Shown: piece by piece, positions 44,641 to 56,575 of the stretch
How positions within the stretch are numbered: position 1 is the stretch's first letter
Layout of the letters: each line of letters opens with the position of its first letter
Assembly (NCBI RefSeq): GCF_047511655.1
Contig: NC_133401.1
Span: forward strand, 14,664,001 to 14,728,000
Origin: Castor canadensis
Lineage: Eukaryota > Chordata > Mammalia > Rodentia > Castoridae
Length of the DNA stretch: 64,000 nucleotides
Direction of reading: 5' to 3'
Made by a program: the position numbers and the translations under genes
The notes under the pieces: generated by a model
What the model was told of the DNA's origin: nothing
The model's database searches: none
The model's input: the letters and a program-made list of their open reading frames with translations, nothing else

Positions 44641-45098
44641 AGTAGATGATTCATAGTTTACTTAATTTCCCATGCTGTGCCTGGGCTATATAGCCATACT
44701 ATTTCATCTGGTTTGTTTCCATTTTTCCTCTTGTAAATATTGCATGGTTGTTGCATTAAGTTTGTTTTACATTTCTAATTATTTCTCTAGGCTGTATTTC
44801 TGAAAGCTAATAGTTAATTTAGTCAATGGAGTTACTTGGGCTCTTGATAAATATTACCAAATTCTTTCCCATAAGCTGTTATGATGATTTGCACTCCCAC
44901 TGGCATAGGAGATGGTTAAAGGGTTTTGACACCAGAAATGAAACTGTTTTCTATTCCAGCAAGAGTGGATGGGAGGAACACCTTGGGAAGATGGAACTTG
45001 CTGTTGGAGCCCAATTCAGATGTTGCCTTTTGTGACAACCATTAAGAAACCCTAAAGACTGAGGTGTATATTAAAAACAAAGAATTTTTTTTTTTAAG
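44641..45098. other. Probable old LINE remnant and unassigned bases
   Basis: Bases 44830-44930 (aatattaccaaattctttcc, ttgcactcccactggcatag) resemble an antisense L1 3' end. The rest is unassigned. Confidence 0.45.
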
Positions 45099-45099
45099 A

Positions 45100-45205
45100 C
45101 GCACTGGGTCTTGGGGTCTAGTGGTAAATGCTTACTTAGCATGCAAGAGGCCCTAGGTTTGATCCCCAGCATCACAAAACAAACAAACAAAAACAGAAAG
45201 AAAAC
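45100..45205 (+). mobile_element. Classic ID element
   Basis: gggtcttggggtctagtggt ... ggccctaggtttgatcccca with an A/C-rich tail. Confidence 0.8.
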
Positions 45206-45930
45206 GTGAGTTTTGGGCAGCAGAAGAAATTCCAAGGCCTTAAAATATGAGTAGTTTGTAGGTGGGGTTGCTACAGAGTATGCTTAGGTCAGGCTGAAGT
45301 TCTGGAGCCAATATAGAAGTCAGAAAGGGGAAGGTTCTCTTCTGCCAGAGGTCAGGACCTGCTGAGTTAAGCCAGGGGTTTGTGCAAACATGCTGAGTTT
45401 ACAAACATTTACTGAGGTCTAGAAACCTGGAGTGAGAAGTCTATAGGCCTGGCCTGTTGGGAGCAGATTAGGGGCCTGAGGGGCTGAATCTAAAGTCTGA
45501 GGAAGTCAGCCCTAGGCCGGTAGTCTCCACACTGAGGATCACTGCAGTTAGGCTTCAGTTATTCGAGGTGGAAAATGTCTGCCTTTGTGAAAGATTCTTT
45601 TGTTTCTCTTTTTTACTTATGCTTGTTACTAGTTCCCACTTAAAAATTACAGTCATCTTGGCTGAAGTAAGTAGAGAGGATTCATTCTTATCTAAGCCAA
45701 CCTAACTACTGCAGTAGGAGAGCAATGCTAGACACCAGGTGATGGATGAAGCCTGGCCATCCTGGGCCCTTTTATGACTTACCTGCACCTATTGCAGTGT
45801 TGTCACACCTTATTATTTATCTGAATTCATATCTAATTTTGCACACTCCTCTGGAAACAACATAAAAGTGGTTTTTGTTAGTGTCTTGTGAGATGCTATT
45901 TACATTATAGGAGTGTAATAAATATTGACT
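45206..45930. other. Unassigned intergenic sequence
   Basis: No repeat arm, exon or RNA gene was recognised. Confidence 0.5.
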
Positions 45931-45934
45931 TTTT

Positions 45935-46610
45935 TTCCTTTTCTGAGACAGTCTCACTCTGAACCCAGGACCAGACTTAAATTTGCATCCTCCCACATCA
46001 GCCTCCCAGGTGCTGGGATTATAGACTTGAAGCTCTGTACCCACCTTTTTTTTTTCAGAATTGGGGTTTGAACTCAGGTCCTTGTGCTTGCTTGGCAGGC
46101 ACTCTACCCAAACCCATGCCCCCAGATATATTCCCGGCTTTTATGTAGCTCAGAAAGGCTTCAAACACATCTGGTTTTAATTTATTCACTTATTTGCTGT
46201 ACTGGGAACTCCACCAGTCCTTTTTTTGTGATGGGTTTTTTTGAGATAGCTTCTCCCAAACTATTTGCTCAGGCTGTCTTTGAACCATGATCCACCTGAT
46301 CGCTGCCTCCTGAGTAGCTAGGATGACAAGCATGAGCCACTGGTGCCTGGTCACATCTGTTTTTTAAATATTGATTTAATTAACTTTTCCGCGTGTCTCA
46401 TGGATTGATTCCAGTAAATGTTTGATACCACTCATTCATTCATTAGTTCAAACATGCATTTGTTCATTTTCTTTTTTTTTGAGGCACTGGGGTTCATTTT
46501 CTTAATAAGCATTTAGTGGGATGGAGGTGTAGCTCAAGTGTTAGAGCACCTGCCTAGCAAGCACAAAGCCCTGAGTTCAAACCCCAGCACCACCAAAAAA
46601 AAAAGAAAAA
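45935..46610. mobile_element. Several SINE pieces
   Basis: Minus B1-like 45940-46040, ID piece 46055-46115, dimer remainder 46205-46352, and a plus ID arm 46515-46610 (gatggaggtgtagctcaagt ... caaaccccagcaccacc). Confidence 0.75.
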
Positions 46611-46659
46611 AGCCTTTAGCTCTTTCATATGTGTCTCCTCTAGAAATTCTTTATAGCTG

Positions 46660-47260
46660 GGTGCTGATGGGAATGTAAATTAATCTAGTGACTATGGAAA
46701 TCAGTATAAAGTTTTCTCAAAAAATTCAAAATAGAATTCCCATGTGATCCAGCCATACCATACCTGGATATACACCCAAAAGAACTAGTCAGCTTACTAT
46801 AGAATACATGTGTACACATTTATCACAGCACTATTCACGGCAGCCAAATTACGGAATTAGCCTAGGTGCCAGTAATGGACGAATGGATAAAGAAAATGTG
46901 GCTTACATACACAATGGAGTTTTACTCAGCCAGTAAGAATGAAATTATGTAATTTCCTAGAAAATGTATGGAACTGGTGGTTCTTGTGTTAAGTGAGATA
47001 AGCCAGCTCCACAAAGACAAGTTTATTTTCTCTCATTTGTGGAAGTTTAGAGGGAAGAAAAGCAAAAATGAGGACATGAACTAGAGGGAGGATACTAGAC
47101 AGGTTTAAGGGAGAGGGAAAAGGGGAGGAGAGAGGGGGATGAGAGAGCAAGGGAGGACTGAACATGATCAAAGCCAATTGTGTGCATGTATGTGAATGTG
47201 ATAATGAACAATTAATATGCACTGATTAATATACAGCAATTAAAAAGCAAGTTTGGATTT
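46660..47260 (+). mobile_element. L1 3' end with polypurine tract
   Basis: ggatatacacccaaaagaac, agcactattcacggcagcca, ggacgaatggataaagaaaa and gtgttaagtgagataagcca are ORF2-end and 3' UTR wording. A purine-rich tract follows at 47040-47160. Coding frames are broken. Confidence 0.85.
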
Positions 47261-47674
47261 TATCTTCAAGGTCATAGAGAACCACATGTAGATTTTAATT
47301 TAGGACATTGGCATAATCAAATTTGCTTTAGGGGACATTTTCATTGTGACAGTGCAGGACAGATTGAATCTCTATGAATTGGGGGAAATAAACTGACACT
47401 AGGGCTAAATTGCCTACAGGTGCAGTGGGTTGAGTCAGCCGTGACAGGAGCTTCCTTCTCTGGGATTTCTGTTCCATCTCCCAAAACTACGTGCAGCCTA
47501 GCTGTCATGCTGTGACTGGTGCTAGCTGTGGCTGGGTGCTGTTTGAAGCTAAGGTGGGTATCCTTTTTCCTTTGCTCACAAATCAAGTAAAAATGCCTCA
47601 CAGAATGGAACTGATGGAAGATATATTTATATAGCCATTCTCAAGATACCCCAGACGCTTTCCATCTTTTTTTG
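47261..47674. other. Unassigned intergenic sequence
   Basis: No named repeat or exon was recognised. Confidence 0.5.
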
Positions 47675-48385
47675 TGTGTGTGAGGGAGACAGTACTGAGG
47701 TTTGGAATCAGGGCCACCAGCTTGCTAAGCAGGCACTCTGCCATCTGAACCAGGCCACTAGCCCTTTTTGGTTTAGTTATTTTTCAGATGGGGTCTCATG
47801 CCTTTTGCCCAGATTTGGGATGTGTGGCCCATTATGCCAAGCTTGCTTGTGAGATGGAGGCCTCAATAACTTTTTGTCTGAACTGGCCTTCAACTGCCAT
47901 TCTCCCATTCTGTGCCTCCTGAGTAGGTGGGATTATAGATGTGAGCCACCCTGTCCAGCAACCCTCTCCATCTTATGAGGAGGGTTGGCAGAGGGTTCCT
48001 TCAGGGCAGAAAATGTACTTTGATTTATTTTTGTATTCCTTGCACTTACTGGAGTGGATTACTCACAGAAGAGAATGATAGATATTTGTTTCATGAATTT
48101 GAAATTTAATGTTGTACTGGAAATGTGTTTCATGAAATACGTTGTGTTGATTAGGTACTTGGATCATCCCCCAGACACCTTTTATTTTATTTTATTTTTT
48201 TGTGGTATTGGGGTTTGAACTCAGGGCCAACACTTTGAGCCACTCCACCAGCCCTTTTTTGTGATGGGTTTTTTTGAAATAGGGTTTCATGAACTGTTTG
48301 CCTGGGCTGGCTTCAAACAGCAATCCTCCTGATCTCTGCCTCCTGAGTAGCTATGCGTACTGGCGTGAACCACCAGTGCCTCTCA
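47675..48385 (-). mobile_element. Minus SINEs (diverged dimer, then short-arm dimer)
   Basis: 47690-47962 is an older dimer with two B1-like arms. 48185-48385 is a short-arm dimer (ggggtttgaactcagggcca). Confidence 0.75.
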
Positions 48386-49065
48386 ATGCCTTTTAAATCA
48401 ACAGCCTCACAGGGGTGCGGGGCACATCTAAGGCCTAAGAAGATGGGAGAAGTTAGTGGAATGGGAAGTAGGTTACTTCTCAGAAATTCAAGAAGTTGAA
48501 CTGAAACAGTTTCAGAGAGGTTCTGCCCACAATTTGTAGGTTCTTAGAAAGATGTGTCGGGGGATTGGAAAGTTCTGGATTCCTTTTGACACCCACCATT
48601 GTACGAACAGCCTTCATTCCTTCTCACACACTTTAAACTATACTCAAAGTACATGTGTGCCGTGTAGTTTGTTTAATTTCTTCATTAGGAATACCATCCT
48701 GTACTATGCTGTTACCATCACCCTTCCATTCCCTGCTGGAATACTCTTTTCCTGAAACCCTGTGAAGAAATCGTCTCCCCTCTAAACAGTCTTTAAACCC
48801 TCATAGTACTTCCTGCTGCCTTCTTAGTATTGGATGTGAGCTATTGTTCTTACTCCCACTAGAAGTAAGGAAGTAATCACACATAATTTAACTGTGGGTA
48901 TTTTATAGTATACAAATACCCATGAAATACACCATGTCAAATGCTCAGGGCTTTGTAAATCTTGAATGAATGAGCTGGCTGAACTGTACTTATGTGTAAA
49001 TGTGACCAGGACATGAAGTGCCCAAATTTTGGTCAAACATTATTGTGGGTATTTCTTCAGGGTTT
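48386..49065. other. Unassigned intergenic sequence
   Basis: AT-rich; no recognised element or exon. Confidence 0.5.
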
Positions 49066-49475
49066 TTTTGTTTGTTTGTTTTTGGTGGTGCTGGGGTTTG
49101 AACTCAGGACTTCATGCTTGTTAGGCAGGCACTCTACCTCTTGAGCCACTGTACCACGGTGTTGGGTATTTTCAAGACAGGATCTTTCAAACCATCTGCC
49201 TGGCCAGCTTTGAGCTTCCTGATATCTGCCTCCTGAGTAGCTACTTTTGAGTGAGATTAAGATTTAAATGGGAGCCAGGTGCAGTGGCTCATGCCTGTAA
49301 TCCTAGCTACTCAGGAGGCAGGACCAGGAGGATTAGGGCTTGAAGCCAGCCCGGGCAAATAGTTCATGAGACCATATCTTGAAAAAACTTCACAAAAAAA
49401 GGTCTGATGGAGTGGCTCAAGGTGTAGGCCCTGAGTTCAAACCCCAGCACCGCAAAAAAAAAAAAAAGGTTTAAA
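49066..49475. mobile_element. Minus dimer and plus short-arm dimer
   Basis: Minus 49075-49245 (ggggtttgaactcaggactt); plus 49270-49470 (caggtgcagtggctcatgcc ... ggctcaaggtgtaggccctg). Confidence 0.85.
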
Positions 49476-49789
49476 TGGTTACACTGAGCAAAATAGATTG
49501 ATATCCCTCATGTGGGCAGGGCTCATCCAATCAGTGGAAGGCTTAGGGCGACTCTCCCCTGAGTAAGAGTTTCTCCTGTCTGAAGGCCTGCATATGTATT
49601 GATTTTTTGCCTGACTTCAGACTCAAGCTGAAACATCAGGTCTTGCTGGGTTTTGAGCCTGCAGCCTTCAGACTGGAACTCTACTTCCAGCTCTTCATGA
49701 TGCAGGTGAGCTGACTCACTTTGAAGATCTTGAGACTCATTAGCCCCCTGACCATGTGAGACCATTCCTTATAACGAATCTGTTTGTAT

Positions 49790-49791
<2 letters not shown>

Positions 49792-49850
<59 letters not shown>
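49792..49850. repeat. (AC)29 microsatellite
   Basis: An uninterrupted 59-base AC/CA run, the longest pure dinucleotide repeat in the window. Open frames across it are artefacts. Confidence 0.97.
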
Positions 49851-49854
<4 letters not shown>

Positions 49855-49934
49855 CCTGATTAACACTGAGGTTCTGAATTTTAGAAATACACCTGGCCTA
49901 CATGAACATGAGGCACACTCTAAAAACGATTCTT

Positions 49935-50165
49935 ATAGCTGGGCACCTGTGACTCACACCTGTAATCCTAGCTACTCATAAGGCAGAGATCAGAAGGATT
50001 TCAGTTCAAAGCCAGCGCCGGCAAATAGTTCATGAGACCCTAATGAAAATACCCAGCACAAGATAGGGCTGGTGGAGTGGCTCAAATGGTAGAGCACTGC
50101 CTAGCATGAAGCCTTGACTTCAAACCCCACTGCTGCCAAAACAAAACAAAACAAAACCCAAAAAT
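49935..50165 (+). mobile_element. Dimeric B1-ID SINE with (AAAAC)n tail
   Basis: gggcacctgtgactcacacc ... gggctggtggagtggctcaa and an AAAACAAAACA tail. Confidence 0.85.
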
Positions 50166-50517
50166 GATGCTTAATCTTCCAAGCCCCCATCTCTCCCCCC
50201 CAACTCCCTCATTTTAAATCTTCTGAACTCCTTTTATCTGATCTCTTCTTTTTTTGCAAGATTTCAGGCACATAGGAATTTGATGTTACCCTTAGCCTTC
50301 TACCCTAATACTGTACTCAGGCCCACCTTGTTCCTCACTAAGGTCCCCAATTTTCCTTGTTTTTCTCAGTTCTACTTCTTCAGAGCTCCTGATTTAGGGA
50401 AGGAGGGTGCAGCTCAGTAGCTGTGGGAAAGCAATCTGCTGAAAGCTCTTTAACCTCAGAATCATTTGCTGAGTGAATTGGATGAAATATCAAGCAGCTT
50501 AATAAAGTAGGATAGCC

Positions 50518-50985
50518 AGGTGCCAGTGGCTCATGCCTGTAATCCTAGCTACTTAGGTGGCAGAGATCAGGAGGATTGAGGTTCGAAGCCAGCCCTAGCA
50601 AACAGTTTGCAAGACCCTATCTGGAAAAAATGCATCAAAAAATAGGGCTGGTGGAGTGGCTCAAGGTGAAGGCCCTGAGTTCAAACCTCAGTACTTGCTG
50701 CTGGACCAATTCTTGAAAGCCTCTCCCATCTCTGAAACTCCAGCTTCCCTGAACCAATAAGGAAAAGGCACTGCCACAGAAGTAGCTCTGGAGGTTGCAG
50801 TGCTGCTAAAGGAAGAAGCAGCACACCTGTAATGCCAGCACTAAGGAGAGAGGTGGAGGCAGGAGGCTGCCTAGTTCCTGGCCAGCCTGGGCTACATAGA
50901 CCCGTTTCAAAAAACAAAACAAAACATAACAAAAAGAAGAAGGAGAAGAAGAAGAAAAGAAGAAGGAGGAGGAGAGGATAGAGGA
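50518..50985 (+). mobile_element. Short-arm dimer and a B1 monomer with (GAA)n tail
   Basis: Dimer 50518-50695 (aggtgccagtggctcatgcc; tggctcaaggtgaaggccct). B1 50815-50910, then AAAACAAAAC and a GAA/GGA-rich purine run to 50980. Confidence 0.8.
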
Positions 50986-51009
50986 AAACCCATTTGCTTA
51001 TCCATTTGT

Positions 51010-51630
51010 TTTTTTCTTTTTTCTTTTTTTTTTTTTTTTGCAGTACTGGGGCTTGAACTCAGGGCCTTTACCTTGAGCCACTACACCAGCCCTATTTTTG
51101 TGAAGAGTTTTTCGGGATAGGGTCTCTTAGAACTATTTGCCCAGCCTGGCTTTGAACTACGAGCCCCAAGATCTCTGCCTCTTGAGTAGCTAGGATTACA
51201 GGCGTGAGCCATTGGTGCCCAGCAGAAAGGTCCATTTTAGAAGAATGTAATCTGTTCAAAAAATGACAAGAAATCAATAGTTTTAAGCCAGGTGTGACAG
51301 CACATGCCTATAATCCCATCTACTGAAGAGACAGAGGCAGGCAGGAGGATTGAAAGTTTGAGGTTGGCTGGGCAAAGTTAGGGAGACCTACCTCAAAGAC
51401 AACAAACAAAACAAACAAAAGGGTTTGGGGGCATGGCTCAAGTGGTAGAGTGCTTTCCTGGCATGCTGAGTCCTTGGTTCAACCCCTAGTTAAAAATAAA
51501 ACAAATAAAATGTAGATAAACAAAATCAGGAGACTTTTTGTTTGTCTGCTTGATACTGGGTTTTGAACTCAGGGACTTGTGCTTGCTAGGCAGGTACTAT
51601 ACTCCTTGAGCCACACCCTAGCCCATGAAT
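51010..51630. mobile_element. SINE cluster
   Basis: Minus short-arm dimer 51020-51225, plus B1 51285-51420, plus ID 51422-51510, minus ID arm 51548-51625. Confidence 0.8.
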
Positions 51631-51924
51631 CTTGTTTTAATCCTATGTGTGCCATTTAGTAGAGAACAGAGCTGCTGGTGAGCAGAGTTTAGTGGAGGTG
51701 TTAGAGGCACCGTCTTGGAGATGTTAGTAAATTGAGGCTGTATGAAGCTGCTCCTCTGGCTGAAATCCCGTGTACTAGCATGTCTTCCTATAGAACTTTC
51801 CTTTCTGATTTCTTACAAAAAAAGGAGGGGAAGTATTTAAGAAAGATCACAATTATAATAGAAACTACAAACCCCTGCATCTATTTCAAACTTTAATATT
51901 GAAATATACTTAAATCTTTCTCAC

Positions 51925-52130
51925 GGGGCACTAGGGTTTGAGCCCAAGGTCTCACACTTGCTAGGCAGGCAGTTTACCACTTGAGCCACTCCATCAGCCC
52001 TTTTTTGTGTGGGGTATTTTTGAGATAAGTTCGAGAAAACTGTTTGCCTGGGGCTGGCTTCAAACAGCGATCCTCTTGATCTCTGCCTCCTGAGCAGCTA
52101 GGATTAAAGGTGTAAGCCACTGGTGCCTGC
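51925..52130 (-). mobile_element. Dimeric B1-ID SINE, minus orientation
   Basis: gcactagggtttgagcccaa ... ccatcagcccttttttgtgt ... ggtgtaagccactggtgcct. Confidence 0.85.
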
Positions 52131-52149
52131 TAGAAATACCCCTTTTTTT

Positions 52150-53780
52150 GAACTCTATTTATCGTACTGGCTTGCCCCCATCACTCTTTTCCCTTTTATA
52201 GACAAACTTCTTCAAAGGATTTGTAGTCACCATCTCCACTTCCTTATCGCCATCGACTCCTCAGCCTTCTAGAGTAGATTTTTTTCCCCTGTTGTGCATC
52301 AGAAACTGTTCTTACCAAGATCCCCAATGGTGAGCTGCCTCAAAATACAGTAAAGCTTCTCACTTTCATTTCACCTGATGTCACAGAGCACTTGACCCTG
52401 TGCCATTGCTCCCTCTGGAGTTGCTGCTCTGACCCCCACTGTGTGGGCTCCTCTTGCATCTCTCAGTTCTGGTTGCCACCTTTCCTTATGTTCCCATCCC
52501 TTAAATGTCAGTGGTCTTTGAGATTCTGTCCTCTGTCATCTTTCTACTTTGTATGCTCACTGAGCCCTCTGTGATCTCAGCTTAAATCCGTATTTGACGA
52601 ATGGCTCATCTCTCTTGAGAGGTGAATCCCAACTCTCAGTTGGACATCTGCTTTTGAATATGCAACATGACTGAAAACTGAATTTCTCCCACCTCCAACC
52701 AATGCTTTCTTTGGGGGGAAGGGGGCAATACCAGGGTTTAAACTCAGGGCCTCATGCTGCTAGGCAGGCACTCTACCACTTGTGCCACTCTGCCAGCCCT
52801 TTTTCATGTTGGGTGTTTTTGAGATAGTCTCTAACTGTTTGTATGGGACTGGCTTTGAACCATGATCCTCCTGATAGAGATCAGCCTCCTGAGGCTAGGA
52901 TTATAAGCGTGAGCCATAGGCGCCCAGCCAACCTGATTCCTTAAAAGAATTTTTTATGTCAGTGGATGGTACCCTAGTGATTCATGCCAGAAACCTGGCC
53001 ATGATCCTTGGATACTTCCTTTTTCACTCTCTCATCTAGTCAGTCAGGCTAGACAGTGCTACCACTAAATAGCTCTCTGGCCTGACCACTCCTTTTTTCA
53101 ATCTTCTCATACTATTAAATCAGGATTTCCTTTTCTAGATCACTGCAATGGTGTCTGACTTCTTTTCCTGCCTTCAATTTAATTTCATGAATTCATTGTC
53201 CACAGTACAGCTAGTAGTCTTATGAAATAAAATTCTGATCCTGTTATTCATTATGAAATCGTTTTAGTGGGTTTCTATTGTCCATATGGTCCAATTTTAG
53301 CAACTTTTTTTTTTTTGGCAGCATTGGGGTTTGAATTCAGGGCCTCACACTTGCTAGGCAGGTGCTTTACCACTTGAGCCACTCCACCAGCCCTGTCTTG
53401 TTACAAATTTAAAAGACCTCAGTCTTCTCTGTTTCATCCTTGCCAATCCTGCTCATCTCAGCCGTTTTTTTTTTTTTTTTTTTTTTTTTTTTTGGTGGGA
53501 CTCAAGTTTGAACTCAGGGCTTTGTGCTTACAAAGCAGGTGCTTTAACACTTGAACCATACTTCCAGTCTATTTTGACCGGGTTATTTTGGAGATGGGTC
53601 TCTCAAATTATTTGTCCAGGCTGGCCTTAAACCTAGATCCTCCTGATTTTAGCCTCCCAAGTAGCTAGGATTGCAGACATGAGTCACCAGCATCTGGATT
53701 CCACCTCCATTCTTGCACTGTGTGCTTTAAACATCACTTTTGTGATCCTGTGCTAATACCCCAAACCCAGGCCACACTTT
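52150..53780 (+). repeat. L2/CR1-clade LINE relic including reverse-transcriptase sequence
   Basis: The order of words (aaggatttgtagtcaccatc, tgttcttaccaagatcccca, catcccttaaatgtcagtgg, gtcagtcaggctagacagtg, tagatcactgcaatggtgtc) follows the ancient L2 ORF2. It includes a decayed equivalent of the LNVGVPQGSVLGP region at about 52500-52535. It is broken by stops and by minus SINEs at 52715-52930, 53305-53398 and 53490-53700. Confidence 0.6.
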
Positions 53781-53905
53781 TTTTTTAGGTACTGGGATTT
53801 GAATTCAAGGCCTATACCTTGAGCCAGCCCTTTTTTTGTGATGGGTTTTTTCAAGATAGGGTCTTGTGAACTATTTGCCAGGGTTGGCTTGATATGGGTC
53901 TTAAT
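52715..53905 (-). mobile_element. Four minus SINEs within the L2 relic
   Basis: Dimer 52715-52930, ID arm 53305-53398, second-linker dimer 53463-53700 with a 30-base T run, and short-arm copy 53778-53900. Confidence 0.8.
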
Positions 53906-53984
53906 GGTTTTGTGGGATTATAGCTAAATCTAAACTCCAACTGACTGGCAGAGCTCTTATACGGACTTTCAGATTATTTTTCCT

Positions 53985-55375
53985 TTTTAGAACAGCCTTA
54001 TTGAGATTTCATTCATATTCCACAACATGTATAATTGGATGGTTTGTAGTATACGCAGAGTTGTGTAACTATCATCACTGTCAGCTTCAGAACATTTTCC
54101 TCACCCAGCATGAACCCTCATACCCATCAGTACTCATTCTTCATTCCAGTCCATTCCACCCTGCTTTCCGTGTTTCTCCCTCCAGCTCCTGGAGGCTACA
54201 ATCTACATTCTGTCTCTAAGGATTGGCCCATTCTGGTATTTCATATAAATGGAATCATATGACATGTGTTCTTGGTGACTGTATTTTTTTGCAGTTCTGG
54301 AGTTTGAACTCAGGGTTTACACCTTGAGCCACTCCACCAGCCCTTTTTTATGATGGGTTTTATTGAGATAGGGTCTTGAGAACTAGTTGCCGGAGTTGGC
54401 TTCGAACCTCCACCCTCCTGATCTCTGTCTCCGGAGTAGCTGTGATGACAGGTGTGAACCACTGGTGCCCAACTGTGACTGTATTCTTTCATCTAGAATA
54501 ATGATCATCCATGTCAATGTCATGTATCAGTCCTCCTTCCTTCCTCCCTCCCTCCCTCCCTTTTTTTTGAGACAGAGCATCACTATGTAGCCCCAGGGGC
54601 TGTTCTCAAATTCTCCATCCTTTTGCCTCAGCCTCCCAAATGCTAGGGTCACAAGTGTGCCACCACACCTGGATTATCTTTTATTGCCAAATAATATTCA
54701 TTGTATGGATATACCATATTTTGTTCATCTTTTTCTTTTTTTCTTTTTGGTGGGACAGGGTTTGAACTCGGTTTCACACTTGCAAAGTTGGTGCTCTACT
54801 GATTGAGCCACATCTCTGTTCCATTTTGCTCTGATTATTTTGGAGATGGGGTCTCCAGAACTACTTGTCTGGGCAGGACTTTAACTGTGAGCCTCCAGAT
54901 CTCAGCCTTCCAAGTAGCTAGGATTACAGGGTGAACCAACAGCTCCTGGCTCCTGTTCATCTATTCATCAGCTGATGGACATTTGAGTTGTTTCCACTTT
55001 CAGCTATTACAAATAATTTTGTGAATAAGCATTTATTTATTTACTTATTTCCTTTTTTTTTTTTTTTTGGCAGTGCTGGGGTTTGAATTCAGGGCCTCAT
55101 GCTTGCTAGGCAGGTGGTACTCTATTACCTGAGCCATTCTACTATCCCTATTTATTTATTTTTTGAGACAAGGTCTCACATTGTAGCACAGGCTGGCCTG
55201 GAACTCTCTATGCAGCCTAAGCTGGCCTCAAACTCCTGATCCTCCTGCCTCAGCCTCTCAAGTACAGTCCTGCACTGCTACACCTGCTGTGGACAAGTTT
55301 TTGTAGGGACATGCGTTTTCAATTCTTTTAGGTATATACCTAGAAGTGCAATTGCTGGGTCATATGGCCTTAATA
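53985..55375 (-). mobile_element. L1M-type 3' end, antisense, with nested SINEs
   Basis: cttattgagatttcattcat, tcatataaatggaatcatat, agctgatggacatttgagtt and ggtatatacctagaagtgca are reverse-strand L1M wording. Minus SINEs interrupt at 54285-54475, 54565-54675, 54735-54952 and 55050-55290. Confidence 0.75.
54285..55290 (-). mobile_element. Minus SINEs within the L1M copy
   Basis: Short-arm dimer 54285-54475, B1 54565-54675 after a (TTCC)n run, second-linker dimer 54735-54952, ID arm 55050-55148 and B1 55150-55290. Confidence 0.8.
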
Positions 55376-55379
55376 TTCT

Positions 55380-56165
55380 TAAGAACAGAACAGAGGTTGG
55401 TGCACCAATGTTTGTTGCAGCACTAGTCATAATAGCCAAATTATAGAATCAACCTAGGTGCCCATCAACAAAGGAATGGAGAAAGAAATATGACATATAT
55501 ATATATATGTATGTGTGTGTATATGTATATATATATTTGTGTATATGTATATGTGTTTGTGTATACAATGGAATATTCAGCCATAAAGAAGAATGAAATT
55601 ATGTCATTTATAGGAAAATAGGTGGAACTGGATATCTCAATGTTAAGCAAAATAAACCAGACTTGGAAAGACAAAGACTGAATGTTCTGTCTCATATGTG
55701 AAATCTAGATTTATAAAAAAGAAAAAAGGGGGTGGTGGGACAAGTACAGTGACTTGTGCCTGTAATCCTAGCTAATCAGGAGCTAGAGATCAGGAGGATC
55801 ACAGTTCGAAACCAGCCTGGGCAAATAGTTCGTGAGACCCTAACTTAAAAAACCCATCACAAAAAAGGGCTGGGGAGTGGCTCAAGGTGTAGGCCCTGAG
55901 TTCAAACCCCAATATTGCCAAAAATACAAGAGTGCTAGTGCTCTTAGCAAGAGGTAGTATGCCTGCCTAGTAAGTGCAATGCCCTGAGTCCAAAACCTAA
56001 GAAATAGCAAGAAAATTAAAAAAAAAAATTGGGTGGGGAAGTAGGGATAAGAACAAGTAATAGAGGAGGTGAATAAGATCAAAGTGGGTCATATGCATCT
56101 ATGGAAATGTCACAATGAAGCCCTTCACTTTGTACAGTAATATACAGTAATAAAAATAATTTCCC
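55380..56165 (+). mobile_element. L1 3' end, plus orientation, with an internal SINE
   Basis: tttgttgcagcactagtcat, ggtgcccatcaacaaaggaa, atggaatattcagccataaa and atgttaagcaaaataaacca, then a 3' UTR ending cagtaatatacagtaataaa. A TA/TG microsatellite lies at 55495-55562. A short-arm dimer (55740-55925) and ID fragment (55935-56010) are inserted. Confidence 0.85.
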
Positions 56166-56307
56166 AAAAAGAACAAAGGTTGCTCAGCTTTACGTAATAT
56201 GCTCACAGACACACTAAGCACTCATACCTCTTGCTCTTGATTTGCTAATTTAACTATAAGCACTTTTCCATCTGGCTCTTTGAAGAATTGGCATTAATGA
56301 AATTACT

Positions 56308-56575
56308 TTGCCTAGCCGGGCACGGGGCTCACGCTTGTAATCCTAGCTGCTCGGGAGGCAGAGATCAGGAGCATTGGAGAACTGAGATTCAAAGCCAGCT
56401 CTGGGCAAATAGTTGGAGAAACCCTATCTCAAAAAACAAAAACCAAAAAACCAAAACCCATCACAAAGAAAGGCTGGTGGAGTGACTCAAGTGGTAGAGC
56501 CCCTGCCTAGCAAGTGTGAGGCCCTGAGTTCAAACCCCAGTGCCACCAATAAATAAATAAATAAATAAACAAAAG
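56308..56575 (+). mobile_element. Dimeric B1-ID SINE, full length, with (AAAT)n tail
   Basis: gccgggcacggggctcacgc ... aggctggtggagtgactcaa ... cagtgccacc, then AAATAAATAAAT. Confidence 0.9.

Noticed and set aside
49681-49981. Open frames with Cys-Val or Thr-His repeats
   Set aside because: They are translations of the (AC)n microsatellite.
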